Part shown: piece after piece, positions 13,290 to 21,413 of the stretch | How the letters are laid out: every line of letters begins with the position of its first letter | Numbering within the stretch: position 1 is the first letter of the stretch | DNA from: a virus | Strand: one strand, 5' to 3' | Length of the DNA stretch: 24,749 nucleotides | Virus record (IMG/VR): IMGVR_UViG_3300006108_000057 | Location: 1-24,749 of that record | Notes under the pieces: generated by a model | Databases searched by the model: none | The model's input: only the letters and a program-made list of their open reading frames with translations | What the model was told of the DNA's origin: nothing | Translations under genes and position numbers: made by a program

Positions 13290-16200
13290 CGTTGACGTTT
13301 GTTCTAATCAATTTCACTGTGGTTGTTGCATTAACTGGTGTGAACAACAGATTCAATGTACCAGTTGTAATACTTGCATCAAATGAACCTAGTGATGAAC
13401 CTGTGAATATCTCACCATACTGATTCATGTACACAGTAGTACCATCATGGATTACTAATAGTTTGATTGTGTGATAACTTGAACCTGAAGTCATCTGAAC
13501 CAAGTATTCAGTAGAACGATAAGTTGATGTTGGGAATGAATCAACAGAAACTTGTGATGTTGTACTGGTTGTTAATGTGTTAGAAGTAACATAACCGTTT
13601 GCCAATGTAACAGTACTGATTGCAGTATTGGATGCTGATGTGACACGACCAAAACTATCTACTGTAATCACTGCTACGTTAGATGAACTACCGTATGTTC
13701 CTGCTGTTACACCAGATGTTCTCAAACCAATATCAATTGTCTTACTACTTGGTGTCAATACGTTAATACCGTTTGCAGTAGCAGAAGTAATTGTCAAGGT
13801 ATCATTGTTACTTGAAGCAACACTTGATGTACCATTTGCTGTTACTGTAGCAAACGCCAATCTAGCAGCAGTATTAGCATATGTAGATGCCGAAGCAGCA
13901 TTGTTGAATGCAGTATTCGCTTGTACAAATGCAGCAGTTGCTGTCGTATTTGCTGTGGTTGCTAATGATGATGCTGCGTTGGCGGCAGTAAATGCTGCGG
14001 TAGCAGTAGTATTAGCACTTGTTGCTAGAGTTGATGTTGTGTTACCAGCAGTGAATGCTGCCTGTGCCAATGTGTTAGCAGAGTTAGCAACTAGTGCTGT
14101 ACTATTACCGGAAGCATATGCTGCTTGTGCAAATGATAGTGTATTGTTACCAGCAGTGAACGATGCTTGTGCCAGTGTATTAGCAGTATTTGCCTGAGTA
14201 AATGCTGCGGTAGCAGTTGTATTTGCAGTTGTTGCTAATGTTACACCAGAGTTTGCCTGTACGAATGCGGCAGTTGCTGTTGTATTAGCAGTAGTTGCTA
14301 ATGATGATGCTGCGTTGGCAGCGATAAATGCTGATGTCGCTGTTGTATTAGCAGTGTTTGCCTGATTGTATGCATTCTGTGCTAATGTTGAACCAGATGA
14401 TACTGATGAAGTATTAGCAACAGTCTGGAATGTTGTACCATCATTTGTGAACTGCCATGCCTTAGCAGACTCGTTCCAGATGAATGATGTGTTAGCACTA
14501 CTACCACGATTCACTTCAATACCAGCATTCTGTGTTGGAGCACCTGTCACATTTGAGTTCAATGTGATGATGTTATCTTCAACTACTAGATTAACTGTAT
14601 TAGCATAGAATGTTTGGCCAGTGACTGTTAGGTTACCAGTAACTGTTGTATCACCAGTAATTGTACCACCAGATGAACTAAACTTGGTGTTAGCAATAAT
14701 GCCTACTGAGTTACTAGCATTGAATGCTGCTTGTGCTAGATTAATGCCGTTGTTGGCATAGTTAGAAGCAGACTGTGCATTATTAATTGCTGTGTTAGCA
14801 TAGTTACTGGCTGATTGAGCATTGTTGATACCAGTATTAGCATATGCACTTGCACTAGCGGCATTATTGAATGCTGTATTTGCTTGAGTAAATGCTGCGG
14901 TAGCAGTTGTATTAGCAGTAGTTGCTAGTGCTGATGCTGAGTTAGCAGCAGTAAATGCAGCAGTTGCTGTTGTATTAGCAGTTGTTGCCAGTGATACACC
15001 AGAATTAGCAGTAGTAAATGCCGCTGTTGCTGTTGTATTAGCAGTTGTTGCCAGTGATACACCAGAGTTTGCCTGTGTGTATGCTGATGTAGCAGTTGTA
15101 CCAGCAGAGTTGGCAGCATTGTAAGCATTCTGTGCTAGTGTACCAACATTATTTGCCTTGTCATATGCGGACTGTGCCAACAATGATGTAGCATTACCTG
15201 AAGCAAATGCTGCTTGTGCTAATGTAACACCAGCATTTGCTTGAGTAAATGCGGCAGTAGTAATAGTTGATGTTGTATTGCCCGAATCAAATGCAGCCTG
15301 TGCTAGTGTACCAGCAGAGTTTGCTTTAGTGAATGCTGCCGAAGTAACTGTTGAAACATTGTTACTTGAATCAAATGCTGCTTGTGCTATTGATCCAGCA
15401 GAATTTGCTTTAGTGAAAGCAGATGCAGCAACTGATGAAGCAGAGTTTGCCTGTGCAAATGCGGCAGTAGCAGTCGTATTAGCAGTTGTTGCCAGAGTTG
15501 CTGTAGTATTGCCAGCATCAAACGCTGCTTGTGCAAATGTACCAACATTATTTGCCTTGACAAATGCTGCTGATGCTGTTGTACTTGCTGTATTAGCAAC
15601 AATTGCTACTGAATTACTAGCATCGAATGCAGACTGTGCCACACTACCTGCACTATTTGCTTTAACGAATGCGGCGGTAGAAGTTGTACTTGCTGTGTTA
15701 GCAATGATAGCAGTACTGTTACCAGAATCATATGATGCCTGTGCTACAGTACCAGCAGAGTTTGCTTTGATGAATGCTGCTGTAACAACTGTTGAAACAT
15801 TGTTACTTGAATCAAAAGCATACTGCGCTACAGTACCTGCATTGTTTGCCTTAGTAAATGCTGCGGTAGCAACTGTTGAAACAGAATTACTTGAATCAAA
15901 TGCTGATTGTGCTACAGTACCGGCATTGTTTGCTTTATCGTATGCTGATTGTGCTACAGTACCTGCTGAATTTGCTTTAGCAAATGCTGCTGATGATACG
16001 ATACTATCTGTATTGGCCTTGTCAAATGCTGCCTGTACATATGTGCCTAGATTGACACCGTTACTAATTACATTACCTTTGAAGTAACTAGCATTGACGT
16101 TAGCATATGCAAATGATGGATCAGCAATATTGATGACGTTGTTGGATTCAACTTCTGGTGAGTAACCTTGGAAGAAGATGTATTCTTTGAGATTTGGATC

Positions 16201-19200
16201 ACGAATCAAACCAGAGTGAGCATTTGCACCATTGTTGTAATGTCCAATAAAACCAATGTCTAGTGTATCACTTGAGTAGTTGCCTACACCCAAGTAAATC
16301 AATGGATCATTTACAACAAGTTGTGATGAACTAATTGTTGTTGAGTTACCAGAGATGACTAGATTACCAGAAACTGTCAAGTCATTGGTAATGGATACTG
16401 ATCCTGAGATTGTACCACCAGATGAACTGAACTTAGTATTACTAGAAGCAAATGCTGCCTGTGCTATTGTAACACCTGAGTTAGCAACGATAGCAGTACT
16501 ATTGCCTGAATCGTATGCTGCCTGTGCTACTGTACTAACCGAGTTTGCTTTGGCAAATGCAGCAGTTGCTGTTGAACTAGCAGTGTTAGCAACAATCGCT
16601 ACTGAGTTACTGGCATCGAATGCTGATTGTGCTACAGTACCAGCAGAGTTGGCTTTGGCAAATGCAGCAGTTGCTGTTGTACTTGCTGTGTTAGCAATGA
16701 TAGCAGTACTGTTACCAGAATCGTATGATGCCTGTGTTAGTGTACCAACATTGTTTGCCTTACTGAATGCTGCTGTTGCTGTTGCACTAGCAGTATTGGC
16801 AACAATTGCTACTGAGTTACTAGCATCAAATGCTGATTGTGCCACAACACCGGCACTGTTTGCCTTACTGAATGCAGCAGTAGCAGTTGTATTGGCAGTT
16901 GATGCTAGAGTTGCTGTAGTATTACCCGCATCAAATGCTGATTGTGCTACAGTACCTGCGTTGTTTGCTTTGGTGAACGCTGCTGTTGCTGTTGTATTGG
17001 CAGATGATGCTAGAGTTGCTGTAGTATTACCTGAATCATATGCTGCCTGTGCTAGTGATCCAGCAGAGTTTGCTTTAGTGAAAGCGGATGCAGCAACTGA
17101 TGAACCAGTATTTGCTTGTGTATATGCAGACTGTGCTAGATTACCTGCTGAATTTGCCTTATCATATGCAGACTGTGCTAGAGTTGTACCAGTATTTGCC
17201 TGTGTATATGCTGCTGAAGCAATTGTACCATCTGTATTTGCTTTGTCATAAGCAGATTGAGCAAGTGATGTACTAGCATTAGCCTGTAAGTATGCAAATG
17301 TAGCAGTTGTATTAGCAGTTGATGCTAGAGTTGCTGTAGTATTACCTGAATCGTATGCTGATTGTGCTACAGTACCTGCTGAGTTTGCCTTGTTAAATGC
17401 TGCCGATGCATTTGTTGTTACTGCACTGATGTTTGTATTCTGAGTTGAATCTACACCAGAGATGTATGATACATTTGATGAAATTGCAGAGTTAACTTGA
17501 GTAATGGTGTATGCATCTGTAATGCCATAACCACTTACTGTTGTTGGTTTGTTTGTTAGATCAGTAAATGATCCAGAGAACAGTGTAGGTAGACCTGACA
17601 AATCTTGATAGTTACCTGATGTGGCCACTGTTGATAGACTTGGTTTACCTGTCAAGTCTGCGTATGCACCAGAGAACAATGTTGGTTTGTTAGTTAGATC
17701 ATTATACGAACCAGATGTTGCTACAGTTGCTAGTGATGATGTGTTTGCCTTACCGGAGATTGCAGTGTACACAAATGGTTCTGTTGCCAATGCGACTTCA
17801 CTTGAAACTGGACCAGCAACCCACTTACCTGTTGATTCACTCCAGATTAGGCGTTGATATGTCTGAGTACCACGATCTACTTCAATACCAGATGCACCTA
17901 ATGTAACACCACTACCTGATTCACCTTTGTTCAATACAATGATATTATCTTTGATTGTTGTATTGGTAGATTCAATAGTTGTAACAGTACCTTTAACATC
18001 CAAGTTACCATTAACTGTGAAGTTACCTGTTACAGTTGCGTCACCAGAGATTGTGCCACCTGATGAAGAATACTTAGTATTAGCAGCATCATAGGCATTC
18101 TGTGCTAATGTACCGGATGAGTTTGCCTTATCATATGCTGATTGTGCTAGATTTACACCAGTATTTGCTTGAGTGAACGCTGCTGAAGCAAGTGTACCAT
18201 CTGTGTTTGCTTTGTCATAAGCAGACTGTGCTAGAGTACCTGCTGAGTTTGCTTTAGTAAATGCTGCGTTTGCTGTATTGAATGCAGGTTGAATCTGTGG
18301 TGAAACATTGTTAGCAGAATCAAATGCTGCCTGCGCCAATGTGATACCAGAGTTAGCATACTGTGATGCTGAAGCAGCATTGTGTGTTGCTGTATTTGCC
18401 TGATCGTATGATGATTGTGCTAATGTAATACCAGAGTTTGCATACTGTGAAGCAGATGCCGCATTGTGTGTTGCAGTATTGGCTTGATCAAATGCAGCAC
18501 TTTCTAGTGTTGCATCTGTATTTGCCTTGTCAAATGCTGCTTGTGCCAATGTGATACCAGTATTTGCATATTGACTCGCACTTGCTGCATTACTCAATGC
18601 TGTATTAGCGTACTGTGATGCCGATGCTGCATTATGTGTTGCTGTGTTGGCTTGACTGTATCCTGCATTAGCAGTATCAAATGCTGGTTGAATCTGTGGT
18701 GATACGTTATTTGCTGAATCAAATGCAGCCTGTGCTAATGTGATACCAGTGTTAGCATAGTTAGAAGCGGATGCTGCGTTATGAATACCTGTATTTGCAT
18801 ATAGTGAAGCAGATGCAGAATTATGTGTTGCAGTATTTGCCTGATCAAATGCTGCCTGACCAAATACAGCAGAGTCACTTGTATTTGCTTTATCGTATGC
18901 TGCTTGTGCTAGAGAAATACCTGTATTCGCATACTGTGATGCTGATGCAGCGTTAGCAATACCTGTGTTAGCATAGTTAGAAGCGGATGCTGCGTTAGCG
19001 ATACCAGTGTTAGCATAGTTAGAAGCGGATGCTGCGTTAGCGATACCTGTGTTAGCATATTGTGACGCTGATGTGGCATTGTGTGTTGCTGTGTTTGCTT
19101 GATCGAATGCTGCTTGACCAAATACAGCAGAGTCACTTGTATTTGCTTTATCAAAAGCAGCCTGTGCCAATGAAATGCCAGAGTTTGCGTATTGTGATGC

Positions 19201-19620
19201 TGAAGCAGCATTTTGAATACCTGTATTTGCATACTGTGATGCTGAAGCAGCATTATTAGTTGCAGTATTCGCCTGAGCAAATGCTGCCTCACCGTAGATT
19301 GCTGATTCGCTGATGTTTGCTTTGTCGTATGCAGCCTGTGCCAATGAAATGCCAGAGTTAGCATATACACCAGCACTATTTGCTGTATCATAGGCTAGTT
19401 GTGATGTGACAACTAACGTACTAAAATCTGATGTGCTTACAGTGTTACTTGTGATACTTGAAAGATCAGCCTGTGTTGCAATATAGTGACCACCTTGTGT
19501 TACACCATCATTTACAACCAATGTATTTAAGTCTGTATCTACGACTACCTCACCAACAGCCCCTGTAAAGACTGCGATTTCTGCGGTATTGCCTCTTCTT
19601 AATTGTAGTGTTGTTGTCAT
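13285..19620 (-). CDS. Giant tail fibre (2111 residues) with alanine-heptad shaft and three knob domains
   Basis: N-terminal module TLQLRRGNTAEIAVFTGAVG ... VNDGVTQGGHYIA (about 3-50) is shared with the 157-residue neighbour. Then come blocks of 7/14-residue repeats (AQAAYDKANTSDSA, AASASQYANTGI, ATAAFTKANNAGTV), Ala falling at heptad a/d positions: about 60-515, 705-1060, 1195-1640 and 1745-1920. Each of three globular inserts begins with (K/Y)(F/Y)SSSGGTI(S/T)G: knob 1 (about 516-705, ending in SGSYNDLTNKPT-type repeats), knob 2 (1061-1195) and knob 3 (1643-1745). The C-terminal domain (about 1920-2111) contains SVDSFPTSTYRSTEYLVQM and LVIHDGTTVYMNQYGEIF. It is probably a long trimeric host-recognition fibre, standing in for T4 gp34-37. 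The frame is intact throughout despite extreme repetition. Confidence 0.88.
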   Translation of the reverse strand: MTTTLQLRRGNTAEIAVFTGAVGEVVVDTDLNTLVVNDGVTQGGHYIATQADLSSITSNTVSTSDFSTLVVTSQLAYDTANSAGVYANSGISLAQAAYDKANISESAIYGEAAFAQANTATNNAASASQYANTGIQNAASASQYANSGISLAQAAFDKANTSDSAVFGQAAFDQANTATHNATSASQYANTGIANAASASNYANTGIANAASASNYANTGIANAASASQYANTGISLAQAAYDKANTSDSAVFGQAAFDQANTATHNSASASLYANTGIHNAASASNYANTGITLAQAAFDSANNVSPQIQPAFDTANAGYSQANTATHNAASASQYANTALSNAASASQYANTGITLAQAAFDKANTDATLESAAFDQANTATHNAASASQYANSGITLAQSSYDQANTATHNAASASQYANSGITLAQAAFDSANNVSPQIQPAFNTANAAFTKANSAGTLAQSAYDKANTDGTLASAAFTQANTGVNLAQSAYDKANSSGTLAQNAYDAANTKYSSSGGTISGDATVTGNFTVNGNLDVKGTVTTIESTNTTIKDNIIVLNKGESGSGVTLGASGIEVDRGTQTYQRLIWSESTGKWVAGPVSSEVALATEPFVYTAISGKANTSSLATVATSGSYNDLTNKPTLFSGAYADLTGKPSLSTVATSGNYQDLSGLPTLFSGSFTDLTNKPTTVSGYGITDAYTITQVNSAISSNVSYISGVDSTQNTNISAVTTNASAAFNKANSAGTVAQSAYDSGNTTATLASTANTTATFAYLQANASTSLAQSAYDKANTDGTIASAAYTQANTGTTLAQSAYDKANSAGNLAQSAYTQANTGSSVAASAFTKANSAGSLAQAAYDSGNTTATLASSANTTATAAFTKANNAGTVAQSAFDAGNTTATLASTANTTATAAFSKANSAGVVAQSAFDASNSVAIVANTASATATAAFSKANNVGTLTQASYDSGNSTAIIANTASTTATAAFAKANSAGTVAQSAFDASNSVAIVANTASSTATAAFAKANSVSTVAQAAYDSGNSTAIVANSGVTIAQAAFASSNTKFSSSGGTISGSVSITNDLTVSGNLVISGNSTTISSSQLVVNDPLIYLGVGNYSSDTLDIGFIGHYNNGANAHSGLIRDPNLKEYIFFQGYSPEVESNNVINIADPSFAYANVNASYFKGNVISNGVNLGTYVQAAFDKANTDSIVSSAAFAKANSAGTVAQSAYDKANNAGTVAQSAFDSSNSVSTVATAAFTKANNAGTVAQYAFDSSNNVSTVVTAAFIKANSAGTVAQASYDSGNSTAIIANTASTTSTAAFVKANSAGSVAQSAFDASNSVAIVANTASTTASAAFVKANNVGTFAQAAFDAGNTTATLATTANTTATAAFAQANSASSVAASAFTKANSAGSIAQAAFDSSNNVSTVTSAAFTKANSAGTLAQAAFDSGNTTSTITTAAFTQANAGVTLAQAAFASGNATSLLAQSAYDKANNVGTLAQNAYNAANSAGTTATSAYTQANSGVSLATTANTTATAAFTTANSGVSLATTANTTATAAFTAANSASALATTANTTATAAFTQANTAFNNAASASAYANTGINNAQSASNYANTAINNAQSASNYANNGINLAQAAFNASNSVGIIANTKFSSSGGTITGDTTVTGNLTVTGQTFYANTVNLVVEDNIITLNSNVTGAPTQNAGIEVNRGSSANTSFIWNESAKAWQFTNDGTTFQTVANTSSVSSGSTLAQNAYNQANTANTTATSAFIAANAASSLATTANTTATAAFVQANSGVTLATTANTTATAAFTQANTANTLAQASFTAGNNTLSFAQAAYASGNSTALVANSANTLAQAAFTAGNTTSTLATSANTTATAAFTAANAASSLATTANTTATAAFVQANTAFNNAASASTYANTAARLAFATVTANGTSSVASSNNDTLTITSATANGINVLTPSSKTIDIGLRTSGVTAGTYGSSSNVAVITVDSFGRVTSASNTAISTVTLANGYVTSNTLTTSTTSQVSVDSFPTSTYRSTEYLVQMTSGSSYHTIKLLVIHDGTTVYMNQYGEIFTGSSLGSFDASITTGTLNLLFTPVNATTTVKLIRTNVNV
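13900..19400 (-). repeat. Array of 42-bp-register coding repeats in the giant fibre gene
   Basis: Most of the giant gene is diverged 21- and 42-bp units encoding 7- and 14-residue heptad repeats, interrupted by three unique knob segments near 17510-18075, 16035-16440 and 14400-14690. The units vary in codon choice, which probably limits slippage and recombination. The boundaries given are approximate. Confidence 0.8.
18965..19048 (-). repeat. Two near-perfect tandem 42-bp units
   Basis: 18965-19006 and 19007-19048 differ only at the last base. Each encodes one 14-residue unit of the type ANAASASNYANTGI. A more diverged copy lies just before them, so this is a recent duplication inside the array. 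Confidence 0.85.
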
Positions 19621-19676
19621 TTTTTTATGAACTCTTTATTAGTTGACTGTTAGAAAAATAATTGGTTGATGATGAA

Positions 19677-20150
19677 TCATGCAACAGGTAGAATCTCTCT
19701 TAAATATCTCACAAATGTATTAGCAGTATTAGGTGTAAACAATAACTCAAAAGTACCGGATACGATATGTGCATCAAATGTTCCTAATGATCCTGATGTA
19801 TTTAGATCGTTATAAATCACCTTATGTACGGTAGTTCCATCATGCAATACATTGATATTTACAGATTGATAACTTGTTCCACAAGTAATTTGTACATTAT
19901 ATCTTGCTGATCGATACACTGTTGCATCAAATGTATCCACCGATGCTTGATTAGTATTAAGGAATCTATGAATATTTATAATAGTTGCTACGTCAGCAGC
20001 ACTGGCAATATAGTGTCCGCCTACAGTAGTTCCGTCATGAACAACTAAAGTATTTTTATCAGAATCGACTGTAAGTTCACCGGCAGCACCAGTAAATGAT
20101 GCTATCTGTGATGTACTGCCTCTTCTCATTTGTAATTGATATGTTGACAT
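19677..20150 (-). CDS. Miniature fibre protein: N- and C-terminal modules of the giant fibre without the shaft
   Basis: 157 residues. Residues 1-60 (QLQMRRGSTSQIASFTGAAG ... VHDGTTVGGHYIASAAD) match the start of the 2111-residue protein, and residues about 65-157 (SVDTFDATVYRSARYNVQIT ... INVLHDGTTVH ... SLGTFDAHIVSGTFELLFTP) match its end. There are no heptad repeats and no knobs between them. It lies directly upstream of the giant gene in the same direction. It may cap or nucleate the fibre, compete for its attachment site, or be the ancestral form from which the giant grew. No clear late promoter of its own; a modest GGAT lies before its ATG. Confidence 0.75.
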   Translation of the reverse strand: MSTYQLQMRRGSTSQIASFTGAAGELTVDSDKNTLVVHDGTTVGGHYIASAADVATIINIHRFLNTNQASVDTFDATVYRSARYNVQITCGTSYQSVNINVLHDGTTVHKVIYNDLNTSGSLGTFDAHIVSGTFELLFTPNTANTFVRYLREILPVA

Positions 20151-20171
20151 GTTTAATTATCCAAATATGTG

Positions 20172-21407
20172 TTAGAATGTACCGGAATCCATACTTCCAG
20201 AAATAACTTGAGCATCGAATGTTGCACCCATACTAGACATCTGATCTGCCAAGTTGCCATAATCTACAGTATGGTTAGCAGCCAAGAATACATATCCCAA
20301 ATCTAATCCGTTTGTGGAAGGGTTATATACAAATCCTAAATCAACTGGTGGATATTCAATACCTAATCTCTGGATACTCTTTCTGATAAATGAAACTGTC
20401 ATTGGTGCATAATTAGGAGTAAACAGAACATTAACCATATTTGAAGATACATTTGCACTAAATGTACCTAGAGAATCGTATGTAAATGTTTCACCATATA
20501 CTGAGAATGATGCCAATGTATCACCATTCAATACGTTCATGTTAATCATATGTGAATCCAAACCGTTCTCAATCTGGAACATATAAGATGAACTTCTAAA
20601 TGACATGACATCTAGTCTATCAACAATCTCAGGATACAAACTATTCAAATTAACTGTACCCGCAGTAATACTTGAGATGTTACTGAGTGATGTAGTATTT
20701 GCTGAAATTACATTTGAACTCAATGTTCCTGTTGATGGAACATAAGTCAACACATCTACGTTTGTAAATATTGAATTGACTGTTTGATTGGATGAGTTAG
20801 CAAATGTAACAAAGAATGTGTTGGATGAATTATTTGAATTATATGGTTCATCAACAATTGCCACTTCCATAACCGCAGAGTTAGCAAACTCGTATGCCGC
20901 ATTAGCATGAGCAAAAGATGCATTTGCGTAATCATCAATTGCCTGAATTGTTGGACCAGTAATTGCACCTGCAACATACAGGTTACCTGATCCGTTAGCG
21001 TCAACAAAATTAATAGTGTTAGCAGTTAATACATTTGCATAGACATTTGCTGTGTCAATATGCAAATCTCCAGTCATTGTATCGCCTACTTTGCGTACAA
21101 ATGAATGGATGTTATCTTCGTCTAGACCAACACTGAAAGATTTAGCAGTAGCATTTGCAGTAATGGTAATTGCATTTGCTGCTTCTGGAGTGATAGTAAG
21201 TATATCACCCGCAGTGGTAGCAAACAGTGGAGTACCATTTGCCACTACTGTTCCAAATTCATCCTTTAGGAAGTACTGAATGTTGTTGGATGCATCAGAG
21301 TAAAATAACTTACCATCAGCACGAGCAAGTGCTAATTCACCAGGTAATAATGTAGACGGTGTGTTACCTGATACTGCCGAGTTTCTTATTTTGATATTTG
21401 TTGACAT
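20172..21407 (-). CDS. Tail fibre/structural protein related to the giant fibre
   Basis: 411 residues. The N-terminus NIKIRNSAVSGNTPSTLLPG ... ELALARADGKLFYSD (4-40) is a variant of the module in which a repeat-poor beta start precedes fibre bodies; phage tail proteins with a LxxGELA motif are common. Next is a DTMTGDLHIDTANVYANVLT segment (107-126) and a brief alanine-heptad stretch (ANASFAHANAAYEFANSAV). The giant fibre's C-terminal domain then appears at about 265-350 (LDVMSFRSSSYMFQIENG ... INMNVLNGDTLASFSVYGETF ... SLGTFSANVSSNMVNVLFTP), but here it is internal, followed by about 60 further residues ending MDSGTF. The start follows the coiled-coil gene's stop by 6 bases. Confidence 0.7.
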   Translation of the reverse strand: MSTNIKIRNSAVSGNTPSTLLPGELALARADGKLFYSDASNNIQYFLKDEFGTVVANGTPLFATTAGDILTITPEAANAITITANATAKSFSVGLDEDNIHSFVRKVGDTMTGDLHIDTANVYANVLTANTINFVDANGSGNLYVAGAITGPTIQAIDDYANASFAHANAAYEFANSAVMEVAIVDEPYNSNNSSNTFFVTFANSSNQTVNSIFTNVDVLTYVPSTGTLSSNVISANTTSLSNISSITAGTVNLNSLYPEIVDRLDVMSFRSSSYMFQIENGLDSHMINMNVLNGDTLASFSVYGETFTYDSLGTFSANVSSNMVNVLFTPNYAPMTVSFIRKSIQRLGIEYPPVDLGFVYNPSTNGLDLGYVFLAANHTVDYGNLADQMSSMGATFDAQVISGSMDSGTF

Positions 21408-21413
21408 ATTTTA

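Noticed and set aside
13628-17251. Long plus-strand open frames opposite the giant fibre gene (13628-14197, 15278-16087, 16355-17251)
   Set aside because: They are the antisense of Ala/Asn/Ser/Thr repeats whose codon choice avoids stops; they encode only Ala/Val/Leu-rich low complexity, lack ribosome-binding sites and are broken at the knob domains.
14925-19391. Minus-strand frames rich in Leu, Gln and His within the giant fibre gene (14925-15128, 15387-15602, 18909-19391)
   Set aside because: Frame-shifted readings of the same repeats; no start signals and composition typical of shadows.
18900-19400. CRISPR-like repeat array
   Set aside because: The repeats are contiguous 42-bp coding units in frame with no spacers and varied codons.
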